In this document: positions 7,417-16,543 of the stretch, one piece after another
Numbering within the stretch: position 1 is the stretch's first letter
How the letters are laid out: the number at the start of each line of letters is the position of its first letter
Assembly: GCA_020852655.1 (NCBI GenBank)
Contig: JADZAI010000043.1
Span: 1-52,619 of the forward strand
Reading direction: 5' to 3'
Length of the DNA: 52,619 bases
Origin: Alphaproteobacteria bacterium
Lineage (GTDB): Bacteria; Pseudomonadota; Alphaproteobacteria; Micropepsales; Micropepsaceae
Notes under the pieces: model-generated
Told to the model about the DNA's origin: nothing
The model's input: the letters and a program-made list of their open reading frames with translations, nothing else
Database searches by the model: none
Program-made: the position numbers and the translations under genes

Positions 7417-8721
7417 ATGAGCGGTCAGGACGACGTCGCCGATATCGTCCCGCCGGCGCCGCCGCGTGCGCCGTTCTGGGCCGACGAGCGCCTGCGCGGC
7501 TATGTCGTCCAGGCCGTCGCGCTCGCGCTGGTCGTCGGCTTCTTCGGCTGGATGGCCTGGAACGCCGCCGCCGCGCTCCACAAGACGGGCCAGGCGACCG
7601 GCTTCAGCTTCCTGTGGACGACGGCCGGCTTCGACATCGGCTTCCACCTCATCGACTACAGCCGCGCGAGCACGCATTTCGACGTACTTGTCGTCGGCCT
7701 ATTGAACACGCTGCTGATCTCGGCGCTCGGCATTCTGCTCGCGACCATCCTCGGCTTCATCGTCGGCATCGCGCGCCTCTCGCCCAACTGGATCGTCGCC
7801 AAGCTCGCCGCCGCCTATATCGAGATCGTCCGCAACGTCCCGCTGCTGCTCTGGATTCTCTTCTTCTACCTCGCCCTGATCCCGACGCTGCCCAGCGCCA
7901 AGCAGGCGATTTCGCTCGGCCAGGCGCTGGAGAATCTTGTCAACAGCGCCATCGGCGTCCTCAATTGGCTGCTCTCGTGGATCACCGGCGCGGCCGACAC
8001 CATCGGCTTCCTCATCTTCGGCGACGGCGCGTTTCTCTCGAACCGCGGCCTCTACATCCCGAAGCTCCACTGGACCGAGAACGCCTGGATCGTCCTCATC
8101 GCCCTTATCGCCGCCGTCGTCGCCGCTGTAGCGATCCACCGCTACGCCGTGCGCCGCCAGCTCGCGACCGGCTACCGTCTCCCGGACGGGCTGATTGCGC
8201 TCGGCCTCCTCGTCGGCCTGCCGCTGCTTGCCCTCTTCGGCACCGGCTGGCCGGTCAGCCTCGAATTCCCCGAGCTCAAGGGCTTCAACTTCCGCGGCGG
8301 CCTTGCGATCCAGCCCGAGCTCGTGGCGCTGCTCTTCGCGCTCACCATCTACACCGCCACCTACATCGCCGAGATCGTTCGCTCCGGCATCGAGGGCGTC
8401 TCGAAGGGCCAGTCCGAGGCCGCCTCGGCGCTCGGCCTCAGCCGCGTCCAGCGTCTCCGCCTCGTCGTGATCCCGCAGGCGATGCGCATCATCATCCCGC
8501 CGCTGACGAGCCAGTATCTCAGCCTGACCAAGAATTCGTCGCTCGCGACCGCCATCGCCTATCCCGACCTCGTCGCCGCCTTCGCCGGCACCTCGCTGAA
8601 CCAGACCGGCCAGGCGATCGAGATCCTCGCCATCACCGCCGGCATCTATCTCGCGCTCAGCCTGCTGACGTCGCTCGTGATGAATGTCTACAACGCCCGC
8701 ATTCAGTTGAGGGAGCGCTGA
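7417..8721 (+). CDS. aapQ: General L-amino acid ABC transporter permease
   Basis: A 434-residue inner-membrane permease of the His/Glu/Gln/Arg type. It has an N-terminal membrane segment (VVQAVALALVVGFFGWMAW), an early half with GLLNTLLISALGI, a long central insert with further membrane helices, and the C-terminal permease core with EIVRSGIEGVSKGQSEAASALGLS, the EAA-type loop that contacts the ATPase. AapQ and its homologue BztB are longer than ordinary permeases of this family, and this protein fits that. Its TGA overlaps the aapM ATG by one base, so translation is probably coupled. Confidence 0.95.
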   Translation: MSGQDDVADIVPPAPPRAPFWADERLRGYVVQAVALALVVGFFGWMAWNAAAALHKTGQATGFSFLWTTAGFDIGFHLIDYSRASTHFDVLVVGLLNTLLISALGILLATILGFIVGIARLSPNWIVAKLAAAYIEIVRNVPLLLWILFFYLALIPTLPSAKQAISLGQALENLVNSAIGVLNWLLSWITGAADTIGFLIFGDGAFLSNRGLYIPKLHWTENAWIVLIALIAAVVAAVAIHRYAVRRQLATGYRLPDGLIALGLLVGLPLLALFGTGWPVSLEFPELKGFNFRGGLAIQPELVALLFALTIYTATYIAEIVRSGIEGVSKGQSEAASALGLSRVQRLRLVVIPQAMRIIIPPLTSQYLSLTKNSSLATAIAYPDLVAAFAGTSLNQTGQAIEILAITAGIYLALSLLTSLVMNVYNARIQLRER

Positions 8722-9842
8722 TGTCCGACGCGACCCTCCAGCGCGAGCCTCCCGGCCGGCCCTGGCGCGCCGTGGCCTTCGAGTGGCTGCGCGACAATCT
8801 CTTCTCGTCCTGGACCAGCGCCGTCCTCACGCTCCTCTCGATCGCTGCGCTAGTGACGATCATCCCGCCGATCCTCGACTGGGCGATCTTCCACGCCGTG
8901 TGGTCGGGCGAGGACCGCGCGGCCTGTCTCGGGCCGGGGAAGGGCGCCTGCTGGCCCTTCATTGCCTCGCGCTGGGGCCAGATCGTCTACGGCTTTTACG
9001 ACGCGGTCGAACGCTGGCGCGTCGACATCGTCTATGTCGTCGGCGCGATTGGCCTCGCCTGGCTGATGATCCCGAGACTCCCGGTCAAGCTCTGGGTCGG
9101 AATCGCGATGCTCACCGCCTTCCCGGCGCTCGTCTACGTCCTGCTCTCCGGCGGCATGTTCGGTCTGCCGATCGTGCCGTCGACCAAGTGGGGCGGCCTG
9201 CTGCTGACCCTCCTCATCTCGCTCACCGGCATCGTGGTGTCGTTCCCGATCGGCATCCTGCTCGCCCTCGGCCGCCGCTCGACGCTGCCCGTCATCCGCA
9301 TCCTCTGCGTCTGCTTCATCGAATTCGTGCGCGGCGTGCCGCTGATCACGATCCTCTTCATGGCATCGAACCTGCTGCCGTTGTTCTTCCCGCCCGAGCT
9401 CACCTTCGACAAGCTGATCCGCGCCCTCGTCGCGGTCTCGCTCTTCAGCGCTGCCTATATGGCCGAAGTCGTCCGCGGCGGGCTCCAGGCGATCCCGAAG
9501 GGCCAGAGTGAGGCAGCCGCTGCGCTCGGCCTCGGCTACTGGCGCACCACCGCCTTCATCGTCCTGCCGCAGGCCCTGAAGATTTCACTGCCCTCGATCG
9601 TCTCGTCCTGCATCTCGCTCTTCAAGGACACCTCGCTCGTCTCAATCATCGGCTTCTTCGACTTCCTTCAGGTCATCAAGGCCGGCAACTCCGATCCCGT
9701 CTGGTCGACGCCCAATACGGCGTTCACCGGCTATCTCTTCGCGGCGCTCGTCTATTGGGGCTTCTGCTTCGGCATGTCGCGCTACAGCGCCTATCTGGAA
9801 AACACCGTCGGCGGCGGCAAGGTCGGAGCAGGCAGGACATGA
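8721..9842 (+). CDS. aapM: General L-amino acid ABC transporter permease
   Basis: A 373-residue second permease, partner of AapQ in the heterodimeric membrane channel. The start at ATG 8721 is set by the one-base overlap with the aapQ stop. An N-terminal cytoplasmic stretch and membrane helix ([20 protein letters not shown]) is followed by a loop, more helices and the permease core with [21 protein letters not shown], the EAA motif. The core begins at [20 protein letters not shown]. The stop overlaps the aapP start by four bases (ATGA). Confidence 0.95.
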   Translation: MSDATLQREPPGRPWRAVAFEWLRDNLFSSWTSAVLTLLSIAALVTIIPPILDWAIFHAVWSGEDRAACLGPGKGACWPFIASRWGQIVYGFYDAVERWRVDIVYVVGAIGLAWLMIPRLPVKLWVGIAMLTAFPALVYVLLSGGMFGLPIVPSTKWGGLLLTLLISLTGIVVSFPIGILLALGRRSTLPVIRILCVCFIEFVRGVPLITILFMASNLLPLFFPPELTFDKLIRALVAVSLFSAAYMAEVVRGGLQAIPKGQSEAAAALGLGYWRTTAFIVLPQALKISLPSIVSSCISLFKDTSLVSIIGFFDFLQVIKAGNSDPVWSTPNTAFTGYLFAALVYWGFCFGMSRYSAYLENTVGGGKVGAGRT

Positions 9843-10585
9843 GCGAACCGCTCGCCATCGAACTCTCGCACGTCAACAAATGGTATGGCCGCTTCCATGT
9901 GCTGAAGGACGCCTCGCTCCAGGTGAAGAAGGGCGAGCGCATCGTCATCTGCGGCCCTTCCGGCTCGGGCAAGTCGACCCTCATCCGCTGCATCAACCAC
10001 CTGGAGGAGCATCAGTCCGGCCGCATCGTCGTCGAGGGCCATGAGCTGACGCGGAACCTGCGCGCCATCGACGAAGTCCGCCGCGAGGTCGGCATGGTCT
10101 TCCAGCAGTTCAACCTCTTCCCGCACCTCACTGTGCTCGAGAACTGCACCCTCGCGCAGACCTGGGTGCGCAAGCGCCCGAAGGCCGAGGCGGACCGCAT
10201 CGCGCTCGAACTGCTGGAGCGCGTGCGCATCAAGGACCAGGCGCAGAAATATCCCGGCCAGCTCTCCGGCGGTCAGCAGCAGCGCGTCGCCATCGCCCGC
10301 GCCCTCGCGATGGAGCCTAAGGTCATGCTCTTTGACGAGCCGACCTCGGCCCTCGACCCCGAAATGATCGGCGAGGTGCTGGAGGTCATGGTCGAACTGG
10401 CGGAGGAAGGTATGACCATGCTCGTCGTTACGCACGAGATGGGCTTCGCCCGGAAGTTCGCCGACCGCGTCGTCTTCATGGACTATGGCCGCATCGTCGA
10501 GGAGGCGCCGCCGGAGGAGTTCTTCGCCAACCCGAAGAACGAACGCACCAGGCAGTTTCTCAGCCAGATTCTCGTAGGCCATTGA
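9839..10585 (+). CDS. aapP: General L-amino acid ABC transporter ATP-binding protein
   Basis: A 248-residue ATPase that energises AapQM. Walker A is GPSGSGKST (about residues 39-47), the Q-loop is [11 protein letters not shown], the ABC signature is LSGGQQQR, Walker B is [12 protein letters not shown], and the switch histidine is in VVTHEMGFA. It begins four bases inside aapM and is the last gene of the operon. The next gene is convergent, 31 bp away, and I see no strong terminator hairpin in that gap. Confidence 0.96.
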   Translation: MSEPLAIELSHVNKWYGRFHVLKDASLQVKKGERIVICGPSGSGKSTLIRCINHLEEHQSGRIVVEGHELTRNLRAIDEVRREVGMVFQQFNLFPHLTVLENCTLAQTWVRKRPKAEADRIALELLERVRIKDQAQKYPGQLSGGQQQRVAIARALAMEPKVMLFDEPTSALDPEMIGEVLEVMVELAEEGMTMLVVTHEMGFARKFADRVVFMDYGRIVEEAPPEEFFANPKNERTRQFLSQILVGH

Positions 10586-10616
10586 GCCCACGCGGCGCGG
10601 CGTAATGGGTACAGGT

Positions 10617-11150
10617 CTACTCCGCCGCCACCGCGGTCAGATCGAACGGAGGCTTCTCGACCTTCCAGCTTTCGTGACGCTCGCTCGCCTTCGCAGCGAT
10701 CTTCTCCCACGGATTGTTTTCCCGGAACTCGATGTTCCACGACGTGACATTGCGGAACTCGATGAACTCGACGCCCTCCGAGCCCGTGACGAAGGTGTAG
10801 GCGACCTTGGCAGGGACGAAGATGCCGTCGCCCTTGCCGAGAGTCTCGTTGCCGACCGTCAGTTCACCGGCGATGACGAGGTAGCAGCAATCGACGTCAT
10901 GCGTGTGCAGCGGCAGCGGATAGTCGCTCTTGTGCCAGGCATAGGCGAGGCTGAAGCCCGGCACGTTGAAGAGTATCTTGGCATAGCTGCCTTCGGCGCC
11001 GCCGGCCTTTACGAATTCCTTGAGGCCCTGCGAGATACCGGGCGTGATGCCCTCGAACCTCAGCACATGCGACTGCTCGAGCGTCGGCGCGTCCTTCGCC
11101 CGGAAGACCTGGAATTTCGTTTTCTGGTCGCCCATCTGGCCCTCCGTCAT
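10617..11150 (-). CDS. Cupin-domain protein
   Basis: A 177-residue single-domain cupin. The metal-binding motif region is PLPLHTHDVDCCYLVIAGELTVG, followed by KGDGIFVPAKVAYTF, the two conserved cupin motifs. Substrate and reaction are not evident; cupins include dioxygenases, isomerases and sensors. The start at 11150 is preferred over the internal Met at residue 6 because its ATG overlaps the HIT-gene stop (ATGA), as at the other junctions of this run. It is the last gene of the overlapping set RidA, FemAB-like, HIT, cupin. The C-terminus is rich in charged residues. Confidence 0.82.
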   Translation of the reverse strand: MTEGQMGDQKTKFQVFRAKDAPTLEQSHVLRFEGITPGISQGLKEFVKAGGAEGSYAKILFNVPGFSLAYAWHKSDYPLPLHTHDVDCCYLVIAGELTVGNETLGKGDGIFVPAKVAYTFVTGSEGVEFIEFRNVTSWNIEFRENNPWEKIAAKASERHESWKVEKPPFDLTAVAAE

Positions 11151-11572
11151 GCCGCCAATGCGGCTTTGATCTTGTCCGCGTTCGCTTTCAGCTTCTCGGG
11201 CGCTTCCATGCTGCGCGCGTGAAACTTGAGCTCCAGCCCATGAAAGCGCGGAATGACGTGGAAGTGGAGGTGGAAGACGGTCTGCCCGGCCGGGGCGCCG
11301 CTGAGCTGAAGCACCATGACGCCGGGAGCATCCATCGCCGTCTTCACCGCGCGGGCGACCTTCTGTGTCGTCGCTATGACGGCCTCGAGGTCTTCGACCG
11401 GCACGTCGAGAATGTCCTGCGACGCTGCGAGCTTCGGGATGATCAGCGTGTGGCCTTCGGCCTGCGGCATCACGTCCATGAAGGCGAGCGTTCGCGCATC
11501 TTCATAGACCTGGAATTTCGGCAGCTCGCCGCGCAGGATTTTCGCGAAGACGTTGTTGGGGTCGTAGCTCAT
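11147..11572 (-). CDS. HIT-family (histidine triad) nucleotide-binding protein
   Basis: A 141-residue histidine-triad protein. The catalytic HLHFHVIP motif places His101, His103 and His105 at the active site. The N-terminal FAKILRGELP and EDARTLAFMDVMPQAEGHTLIIPK are typical of HINT/Hit-like nucleoside phosphoramidases. They hydrolyse adenylated amines and clear by-products such as aminoacyl-AMP. Start and stop both overlap neighbours by four bases, so the gene is part of one polycistron. The coupling to RidA (reactive-imine removal) hints at a metabolite-repair operon, which is inference. Confidence 0.92.
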   Translation of the reverse strand: MSYDPNNVFAKILRGELPKFQVYEDARTLAFMDVMPQAEGHTLIIPKLAASQDILDVPVEDLEAVIATTQKVARAVKTAMDAPGVMVLQLSGAPAGQTVFHLHFHVIPRFHGLELKFHARSMEAPEKLKANADKIKAALAA

Positions 11573-12720
11573 GCGTTCCGCTCGCTCGATTTGAAGGGCG
11601 TGTGTTCGGCCAGGATTTCGATGTCCTCGACAACGGCGCGGCGCTCGCGCTCCAGATAGTCGCCGACCGCGCGCCTGAGGCCGCTATGCGTGATGAAATG
11701 CGCGCTATACGTGGGGCAGGGCGCATAGCCGCGCAGCAGCTTGTGCTCGCCTTGCGCGCCCGCCTCGACGCGCTTCAGGCCCCGCGCGATGGCGAAGTCG
11801 ATCGCCTGGTAATAGCAGCACTCGAAATGCAGGAACGGGTGATGCTCGAGCGCGCCCCAGTTGCGGCCGAACAGGGTGTCGCCGCCGATGAAGTTCAGTG
11901 CACCGGCGATGTAGCGTCCGCCGCGCTTCGCCATCACCAGCAGCGTGTGCTCGGCCATCGTCTCGCCGATCAGCGAGAAGAAGGATCGCGTCAGATAGGG
12001 CGAACCCCACTTGCGCCCGCCGGTATCCATGTAGAACGCGAAGAAGGCATCCCAGTGTTTCTCGGCGAGATCGCTCCCCGTGACCCACTCGATCTCGATC
12101 CCCGGCTCGAGCGCCCGCTTGCGCTCTTTCTTGAGGTTCTTGCGCTTGTCGGAATTCAGCCGCGCCAGGAAATCGTCGAACGAGCCGTAGCCTTCGTTCG
12201 CCCAGTGGAATTGCCTGTCCATGCGCAGCAGCCAGTCCTCGGCACCGCACAGCTTCCAGTCCGCCTCGGGCTGAAAGGTGATGTGGACGGAGGACAGCTT
12301 GTTGGTGCCCGCGACGTCCGCGGCGGCTTGCAGCAGCGCGCGCTTGCCGGCGGCATCGGGCGCGAGCAGCCGCGGGCCGGTCGCCGGCGTGAAAGGCACG
12401 CTGATCTGGTACTTGGGATAGTACCGCCCGCCCGCACGTTGAAAGGCATCCGCCCAGCCCCAGTCGAACACATACTCGCCCTGCGAGTGCGATTTCACAT
12501 AGGCCGGCGCGGCGGCGGTCAGCCTGCCGCCTTCCTCGATCGCGATATGCGCCGGCTGCCAGCCTTCCTCGGCGACCGCCGAGCCGGACTCCTCCAGCGC
12601 CTTCAGGAAGGCGTGCGCGACGAAGGGGTTAAACTGCCGCGCGGGCGGATTGGCCAACGCATCCCAATCCGCTGCGGCGATCTTCGCGATGCTGGGGACG
12701 ACCCGCGCCGTGGCGCTCAT
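11569..12720 (-). CDS. FemAB-like GNAT (DUF482, peptidogalycan biosynthesis-like) protein
   Basis: A 383-residue protein of the DUF482/FemAB-like acyltransferase family, widespread in alphaproteobacteria. Recognisable segments are FNPFVAHAFLKALEESGS near the N-terminus, the basic SDKRKNLKKERKRA stretch, FYMDTGGRKWGSPYLTRSFF and the C-terminal HFECCYYQAIDFAI with GAQGEHKLLRGY. The catalytic role is not established; GNAT or peptidyl-transferase-like activity on a cell-envelope or small-molecule acceptor is inferred. The start is ATG 12718-12720, overlapping the RidA stop. The much longer open frame upstream is shadow of the RidA gene. Confidence 0.88.
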   Translation of the reverse strand: MSATARVVPSIAKIAAADWDALANPPARQFNPFVAHAFLKALEESGSAVAEEGWQPAHIAIEEGGRLTAAAPAYVKSHSQGEYVFDWGWADAFQRAGGRYYPKYQISVPFTPATGPRLLAPDAAGKRALLQAAADVAGTNKLSSVHITFQPEADWKLCGAEDWLLRMDRQFHWANEGYGSFDDFLARLNSDKRKNLKKERKRALEPGIEIEWVTGSDLAEKHWDAFFAFYMDTGGRKWGSPYLTRSFFSLIGETMAEHTLLVMAKRGGRYIAGALNFIGGDTLFGRNWGALEHHPFLHFECCYYQAIDFAIARGLKRVEAGAQGEHKLLRGYAPCPTYSAHFITHSGLRRAVGDYLERERRAVVEDIEILAEHTPFKSSERNA

Positions 12721-13184
12721 TCGACCTCGAAGATCGCTTCCACCTCGACGGCGACGCCGCGCGGGAGCGAACCGGCACCGACGGCGGCACGGGCATGGCG
12801 TCCCGCCTCGCCGAACACTTCGACGAAGAGATCCGACGCGCCGTTCACGACCTCTGGATGATTGCCGAAGCCTGGGATGGCGTTGACGAAGCCGGTGACC
12901 TTCACGCACTGGCGCACGCGGTCGAGCCGCCCGCCGAGCGCCGCTTTGAGCTGTGCGATGACGTTCACGGCACACAGGCGCGCCGCCTTCCTGGCGTCGT
13001 CCATGTCGATCGTGTCGCCGACGACGCCGACATATTCGAGGCCGTTCGGCCCGAGCGTCACCTGGCCCGAAATGAAGACCAGATTGCCCGTCCGCACATA
13101 GGGCACATAGCTCGCCACCGGCGCCGGCGGTGTCGGCAGCTCGATACCGATTTGCTTCAGGCGATCGTCGATCGTGCCGGCCAT
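12717..13184 (-). CDS. RidA-family protein (long YjgF/YER057c/UK114-type)
   Basis: A 155-residue RidA-superfamily protein, the longer type with a KQIGIELPTPPAPVASYVPYV lead. Conserved segments are LVFISGQVTLGP, LCAVNVIAQLKAALGG, CVKVTGFVNAIPGFGNHPEVVNGAS and the C-terminal HARAAVGAGSLPRGVAVEVEA, which contains the Arg-bearing active-site strand. Canonical RidA deaminates reactive enamine/imine intermediates; substrates of this subgroup are not defined. It is the first gene of the overlapping minus-strand run and diverges from agmatine deiminase across about 77 bp. Confidence 0.92.
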   Translation of the reverse strand: MAGTIDDRLKQIGIELPTPPAPVASYVPYVRTGNLVFISGQVTLGPNGLEYVGVVGDTIDMDDARKAARLCAVNVIAQLKAALGGRLDRVRQCVKVTGFVNAIPGFGNHPEVVNGASDLFVEVFGEAGRHARAAVGAGSLPRGVAVEVEAIFEVE

Positions 13185-13261
13185 GAGGTCTCCGTTTGCT
13201 GAGGTCGCGGAAGCCGCCTACATCTGGCAGGGATTTATGCACGAACGACGACGCCAGCGCC

Positions 13262-14305
13262 ATGCACAGCCTCGATGCCGACGATGATTGCCCCGTGCGC
13301 GACCGCTTTGCCATGCCGGCGGAGTGGGAGCGCCATGCGCGCACCTGGATGCAGTGGCCCTGCCGTGCGCGCGCCTGGGGCACGCCCGAGAACATGGCGC
13401 TGGCCCGCCAGGCCTATGGCGAAGTGGCGCGGGCCATCGCACGGTTCGAGCCCGTCACCATGGTGGTCCGGCCGCAGGACAAGAACGAGGCCCAACTCGT
13501 GCTCGGCTCCAAGGTCCGCCTCTTCGAAGCGCCGATCGACGATTCGTGGTGCCGCGACTCCGGCCCGACCTTCCTGACGAACGGCGAGGGCGGCCGCGCC
13601 GGCATCCAATGGCGCTTCAATGCCTGGGGCGCGAAATATGTGCCTTTCGACAGCGATGCCTCCGTCGCCACGAAGATCCTGAAATCGATGGACCTGCGGG
13701 TCTACGAAGGTCCGCTGACGGTCGAGGGCGGCGCCCTCCATGTCGACGGCCAGGGCACGCTGCTCGTCACGGAACAATGCCTGCTCAACGAGAACCGCAA
13801 CCCGGAACTCACCCGCCAGCAGATCGAGGCGCGCCTCGCCCTCTATCTCGGCGTCCTCCGGATCATCTGGCTGGGCGAGGGGCTCAAGGAGGACGAGACC
13901 GACGGCCACATCGACAACGTCGCCTGCTTTGCGCCCGGCGGCCGGGTCATCCTCACGATGCCGCGCGACCGGTCCGACCCGAACTACCCGGCCATGTCGG
14001 ACAATCTCGCCAAGCTGCTCCAGGTCAGCAACGCCGCCGGCAGGCAGTTCGAGGTCGTCGAGCTGCCCATGCCCTACGAAATCCGCCACCGGCACGACGG
14101 CACGCGGCTGGAAATGAACTATACGAATTTCTACCTGCCGAACGGCGCGGTCATCATGCCGGCCTTCGGCGACAAGGGCGACGAGGAGGCCAGGCGCATC
14201 CTCGCCGACGTGTTCCCGGACCGTGAGATCGTCCAGCTCGACGCCAATGCCATCGTCGAAGGCGGCGGCGGCATCCATTGCATCACCCAGCAGGAACCTG
14301 CCTAA
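13262..14305 (+). CDS. aguA: Agmatine deiminase
   Basis: A 347-residue member of the guanidino-group hydrolase (PAD) superfamily. It converts agmatine to N-carbamoylputrescine and ammonia on the way to putrescine. Motifs are DDSWCRDSGPTFL, VEGGALHVDG, DETDGHIDNVACF and the C-terminal EGGGGIHCITQQ with the catalytic cysteine (about Cys340). The start is taken at ATG 13262 (MHSLDADDD); an upstream ATG at 13196 and an internal one at MPAEWERH are alternatives. No N-carbamoylputrescine amidohydrolase (AguB) is nearby, so the next step must be encoded elsewhere. Confidence 0.93.
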   Translation: MHSLDADDDCPVRDRFAMPAEWERHARTWMQWPCRARAWGTPENMALARQAYGEVARAIARFEPVTMVVRPQDKNEAQLVLGSKVRLFEAPIDDSWCRDSGPTFLTNGEGGRAGIQWRFNAWGAKYVPFDSDASVATKILKSMDLRVYEGPLTVEGGALHVDGQGTLLVTEQCLLNENRNPELTRQQIEARLALYLGVLRIIWLGEGLKEDETDGHIDNVACFAPGGRVILTMPRDRSDPNYPAMSDNLAKLLQVSNAAGRQFEVVELPMPYEIRHRHDGTRLEMNYTNFYLPNGAVIMPAFGDKGDEEARRILADVFPDREIVQLDANAIVEGGGGIHCITQQEPA

Positions 14306-14340
14306 CGCTACGGAACCATGTTTTCTTCAAAATCGAAGGA

Positions 14341-14361
14341 GCTGATTCGCGTCAAATCAGC
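14341..14361. other. Short inverted repeat between aguA and the EipB gene
   Basis: A perfect 7-bp inverted repeat, GCTGATT (14341-14347) and AATCAGC (14355-14361), with a 7-nt loop lies 36 bp after the aguA stop. It could be a weak terminator or a regulator site for the downstream gene. No U-tract follows, so the role is uncertain. Confidence 0.35.
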
Positions 14362-14442
14362 CTTGCCGTGCTTTCTTCCCCGCCCTGATGGGGCCATGTT
14401 TGGCGCAGATGCTCGCGTTCGTACCGTGGGGACCTTTGTGAG

Positions 14443-15276
14443 ATGCGTGCCTTTTGTCTTGCCGCCGGATTGATGCTGTCGCTGGCCGCCCCCGCGGCCG
14501 CCCAGGTCATTCCCTCGGCCCCCAACGCGCGCATTGTCGACGGCTTCCTGTCGCACCGTGCGGTGTATGATCTGAAGCTCAAGACGTCGCGCTGGGCCTC
14601 CAATGTGTCGAACCTGAGCGGCCGGCTGGTCAGCGAGTTCGATGACGTCTGCGAGGGCTACACCTTCAACCAGCGAATCGTCACGAACTTCACCGACAGC
14701 CAGGGCCAGGCGGCGACCGGCAATTTCTGGGTCTCGACCTTCGAGAGCGCCGACGGCAAGGGCTACCGCTTTACCCTGACCAATACGGTCGGCGGCAAGG
14801 AAGTCGAGCGCACGGTCGGCAGCGCCACGCGCGATGCCGGGGGCCTCGCCAAGGTCGCGTTCCAGCAACCGGCGGCCAAGAACATCACGCTTTCCGGCGG
14901 GGTGATCTTCCCGACCGAGTTCATGGGCCGCATCGTCGAGGCTGCCCGGCGCGGCCAGCACGGCGTCACGGTCAAGATGTTCGAGGGCGACGCGGAGGGG
15001 AAGGTCTACGACGCCTTCGCCTCCATCGGGACGGAACGCGCGGCCTCCGAATCCGATCTCGCGATGCCGGGCGGCGACACGCTGCGTGGCCTCAAGGCGT
15101 GGCCGGTGACGCTGACCTACTATGTGTCCGGCACCGACAACGACCTGCCGGACTACGAGACGTCCTTCACGCTCTTCGAAAACGGCGTCACCAGCGACGT
15201 CACGCTCGACTACGGCGAGTTCAGCGTCTCCGGCCAGCTCCGCCGCATCGAGGAGCACAAAACGCCGAAGTGCTGA
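14443..15276 (+). CDS. eipB: EipB/DUF1849 family periplasmic cell-envelope integrity protein
   Basis: A 277-residue secreted protein. The signal peptide is MRAFCLAAGLMLSLAAPAAA, cleaved around residue 20. The family folds into an open beta-barrel that supports cell-envelope integrity in Brucella and is found across alphaproteobacteria. Conserved features are HRAVYDLKL, the GRLVSEFDDVCEGY segment with Cys70, and a terminal cysteine (Cys277), which is the last residue. These two positions match the disulfide-forming pair described for Brucella EipB. The start is ATG 14443. The gene is convergent with dinB, with only four bases between the stops. Confidence 0.9.
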   Translation: MRAFCLAAGLMLSLAAPAAAQVIPSAPNARIVDGFLSHRAVYDLKLKTSRWASNVSNLSGRLVSEFDDVCEGYTFNQRIVTNFTDSQGQAATGNFWVSTFESADGKGYRFTLTNTVGGKEVERTVGSATRDAGGLAKVAFQQPAAKNITLSGGVIFPTEFMGRIVEAARRGQHGVTVKMFEGDAEGKVYDAFASIGTERAASESDLAMPGGDTLRGLKAWPVTLTYYVSGTDNDLPDYETSFTLFENGVTSDVTLDYGEFSVSGQLRRIEEHKTPKC

Positions 15277-15280
15277 GCGC

Positions 15281-16537
15281 TTAGAGCGCGCGGCCCTTCA
15301 CGATCGCGTCCTTGCCGAATTTCGAGCGCACCTTGTCGATCGCCCGTTCGGCGTCGGCCGACTTCTTTTCGTCGGCCTTGAACAGGTCGAACAGGTCGCA
15401 GCGCTCCGCATCCGCCAGATTGGCGATACCCACACCGATGAGACGATAGCGTGCCTTGCCGTCCGCCGTCGCAGTCAGCAGGCGGTGCGCCGCCTGGTAG
15501 ATGGCCTCGGCGAGCTGCGTCGGTCCGTAGAGCGTGGTGCGCCGCGTCAGGATCTTGAAATCCGAGGTCCGCAACTTCAGCACGATCGTCGAACCGCCTT
15601 GCTCCGCCGCCTTGGCGCGCGCCGATACGCGTTCGCACATCGACCACAAGATGCGGTCGAGCTCTTGTATGTCGGCGATGTCCTCGTTGAACGTCGTCTC
15701 CGCCGACATGCCGCGCCCGTCGACCTCGGGATCGACGCGCCGGGAATCGAGGCCCTGGGAAAGCCGCCAGATATGCACGCCCATGTCGCCATAGCGGCGC
15801 AGCATGTCGCGCTCGTCCATCTCCTGCACCTGTTGCAGGGTGACGATACCGTCGGCGGCCAGCGTCGCCCCGAACTGCTTGCCGACGCCGAAGATGACCG
15901 TGGGCGGGCAGGGCGCGAGCACCTGCCTGGCGTCGCTGGCGCCGACGACGAAGAAGCCGCGCGGCTTGTCGCGTTCAGATGCGAATTTCGCGAGGAATTT
16001 GTTCGCCGCCAGCCCGATCGAAACCGTGATGCCGAGTTCGCGTTCGATCTTCTTCGACAGCTTCACCAGCGTCGCCGCCGGCGGCTGCCGGTGCAGCCGC
16101 TCCGTGCCGGTCAAATCGAGGAAGGCTTCATCCAGCGACAGCGGCTGCACGAGCGGCGTCGTCTCCAGCATCATCCGCTTCACCGCGCGGCCGACGTCGA
16201 CATATTTCTGCATGTCCGGCTTCAGCACGACGGCGTCCGGGCAGGCTTTCAGCGCCTTGAACATCGGCATCGCCGACTTCACGCCATAGGTCCGCGCGAT
16301 GTAGCAGGCGGTCGAGACGACGCCGCGCCTGCCGCCGCCGATGATCAGCGGTTTGTCGGCCAGGTCAGGATTGTCGCGCTTCTCGATCGTTGCGTAGAAG
16401 GCGTCGCAGTCGATATGCGCGATCGACAGGCTCTCCAGTTCGGCATGGCGCCGCAGGCGCGGACTCCGGCAGGCCGGACAGGCACGGGCCGTCTCAGAGG
16501 CTGAACGGTCGGCGCAGTCGAGGCAGATCGCAGCCAC
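15281..16537 (-). CDS. dinB: DNA polymerase IV (Y-family) with N-terminal zinc-ribbon-like extension
   Basis: A 418-residue translesion polymerase. Catalytic motifs are SIAHIDCDAFYATIEKRDNP (metal-binding Asp) and SLDEAFLDLTG; the fingers/thumb contain GITVSIGLAANKFLAK and the little finger domain follows. Unlike E. coli DinB it starts with about 38 extra residues carrying two Cys pairs (Cys5, Cys8, Cys20, Cys23; CLDC and CPAC), which look like a small zinc ribbon. The start codon is GTG at 16535-16537. It lies downstream of the ROK-kinase gene with a 6-bp gap, so the run HAD, ROK, dinB is probably one transcript. Confidence 0.93.
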   Translation of the reverse strand: MAAICLDCADRSASETARACPACRSPRLRRHAELESLSIAHIDCDAFYATIEKRDNPDLADKPLIIGGGRRGVVSTACYIARTYGVKSAMPMFKALKACPDAVVLKPDMQKYVDVGRAVKRMMLETTPLVQPLSLDEAFLDLTGTERLHRQPPAATLVKLSKKIERELGITVSIGLAANKFLAKFASERDKPRGFFVVGASDARQVLAPCPPTVIFGVGKQFGATLAADGIVTLQQVQEMDERDMLRRYGDMGVHIWRLSQGLDSRRVDPEVDGRGMSAETTFNEDIADIQELDRILWSMCERVSARAKAAEQGGSTIVLKLRTSDFKILTRRTTLYGPTQLAEAIYQAAHRLLTATADGKARYRLIGVGIANLADAERCDLFDLFKADEKKSADAERAIDKVRSKFGKDAIVKGRAL

Positions 16538-16543
16538 GGCCGT

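Noticed and set aside
14312..14337. GGAAC-N17-CGAA upstream of the EipB gene as a possible EcfG promoter
   Set aside because: The -10 element is CGAA rather than CGTT, and it is more than 100 bp from the start codon.
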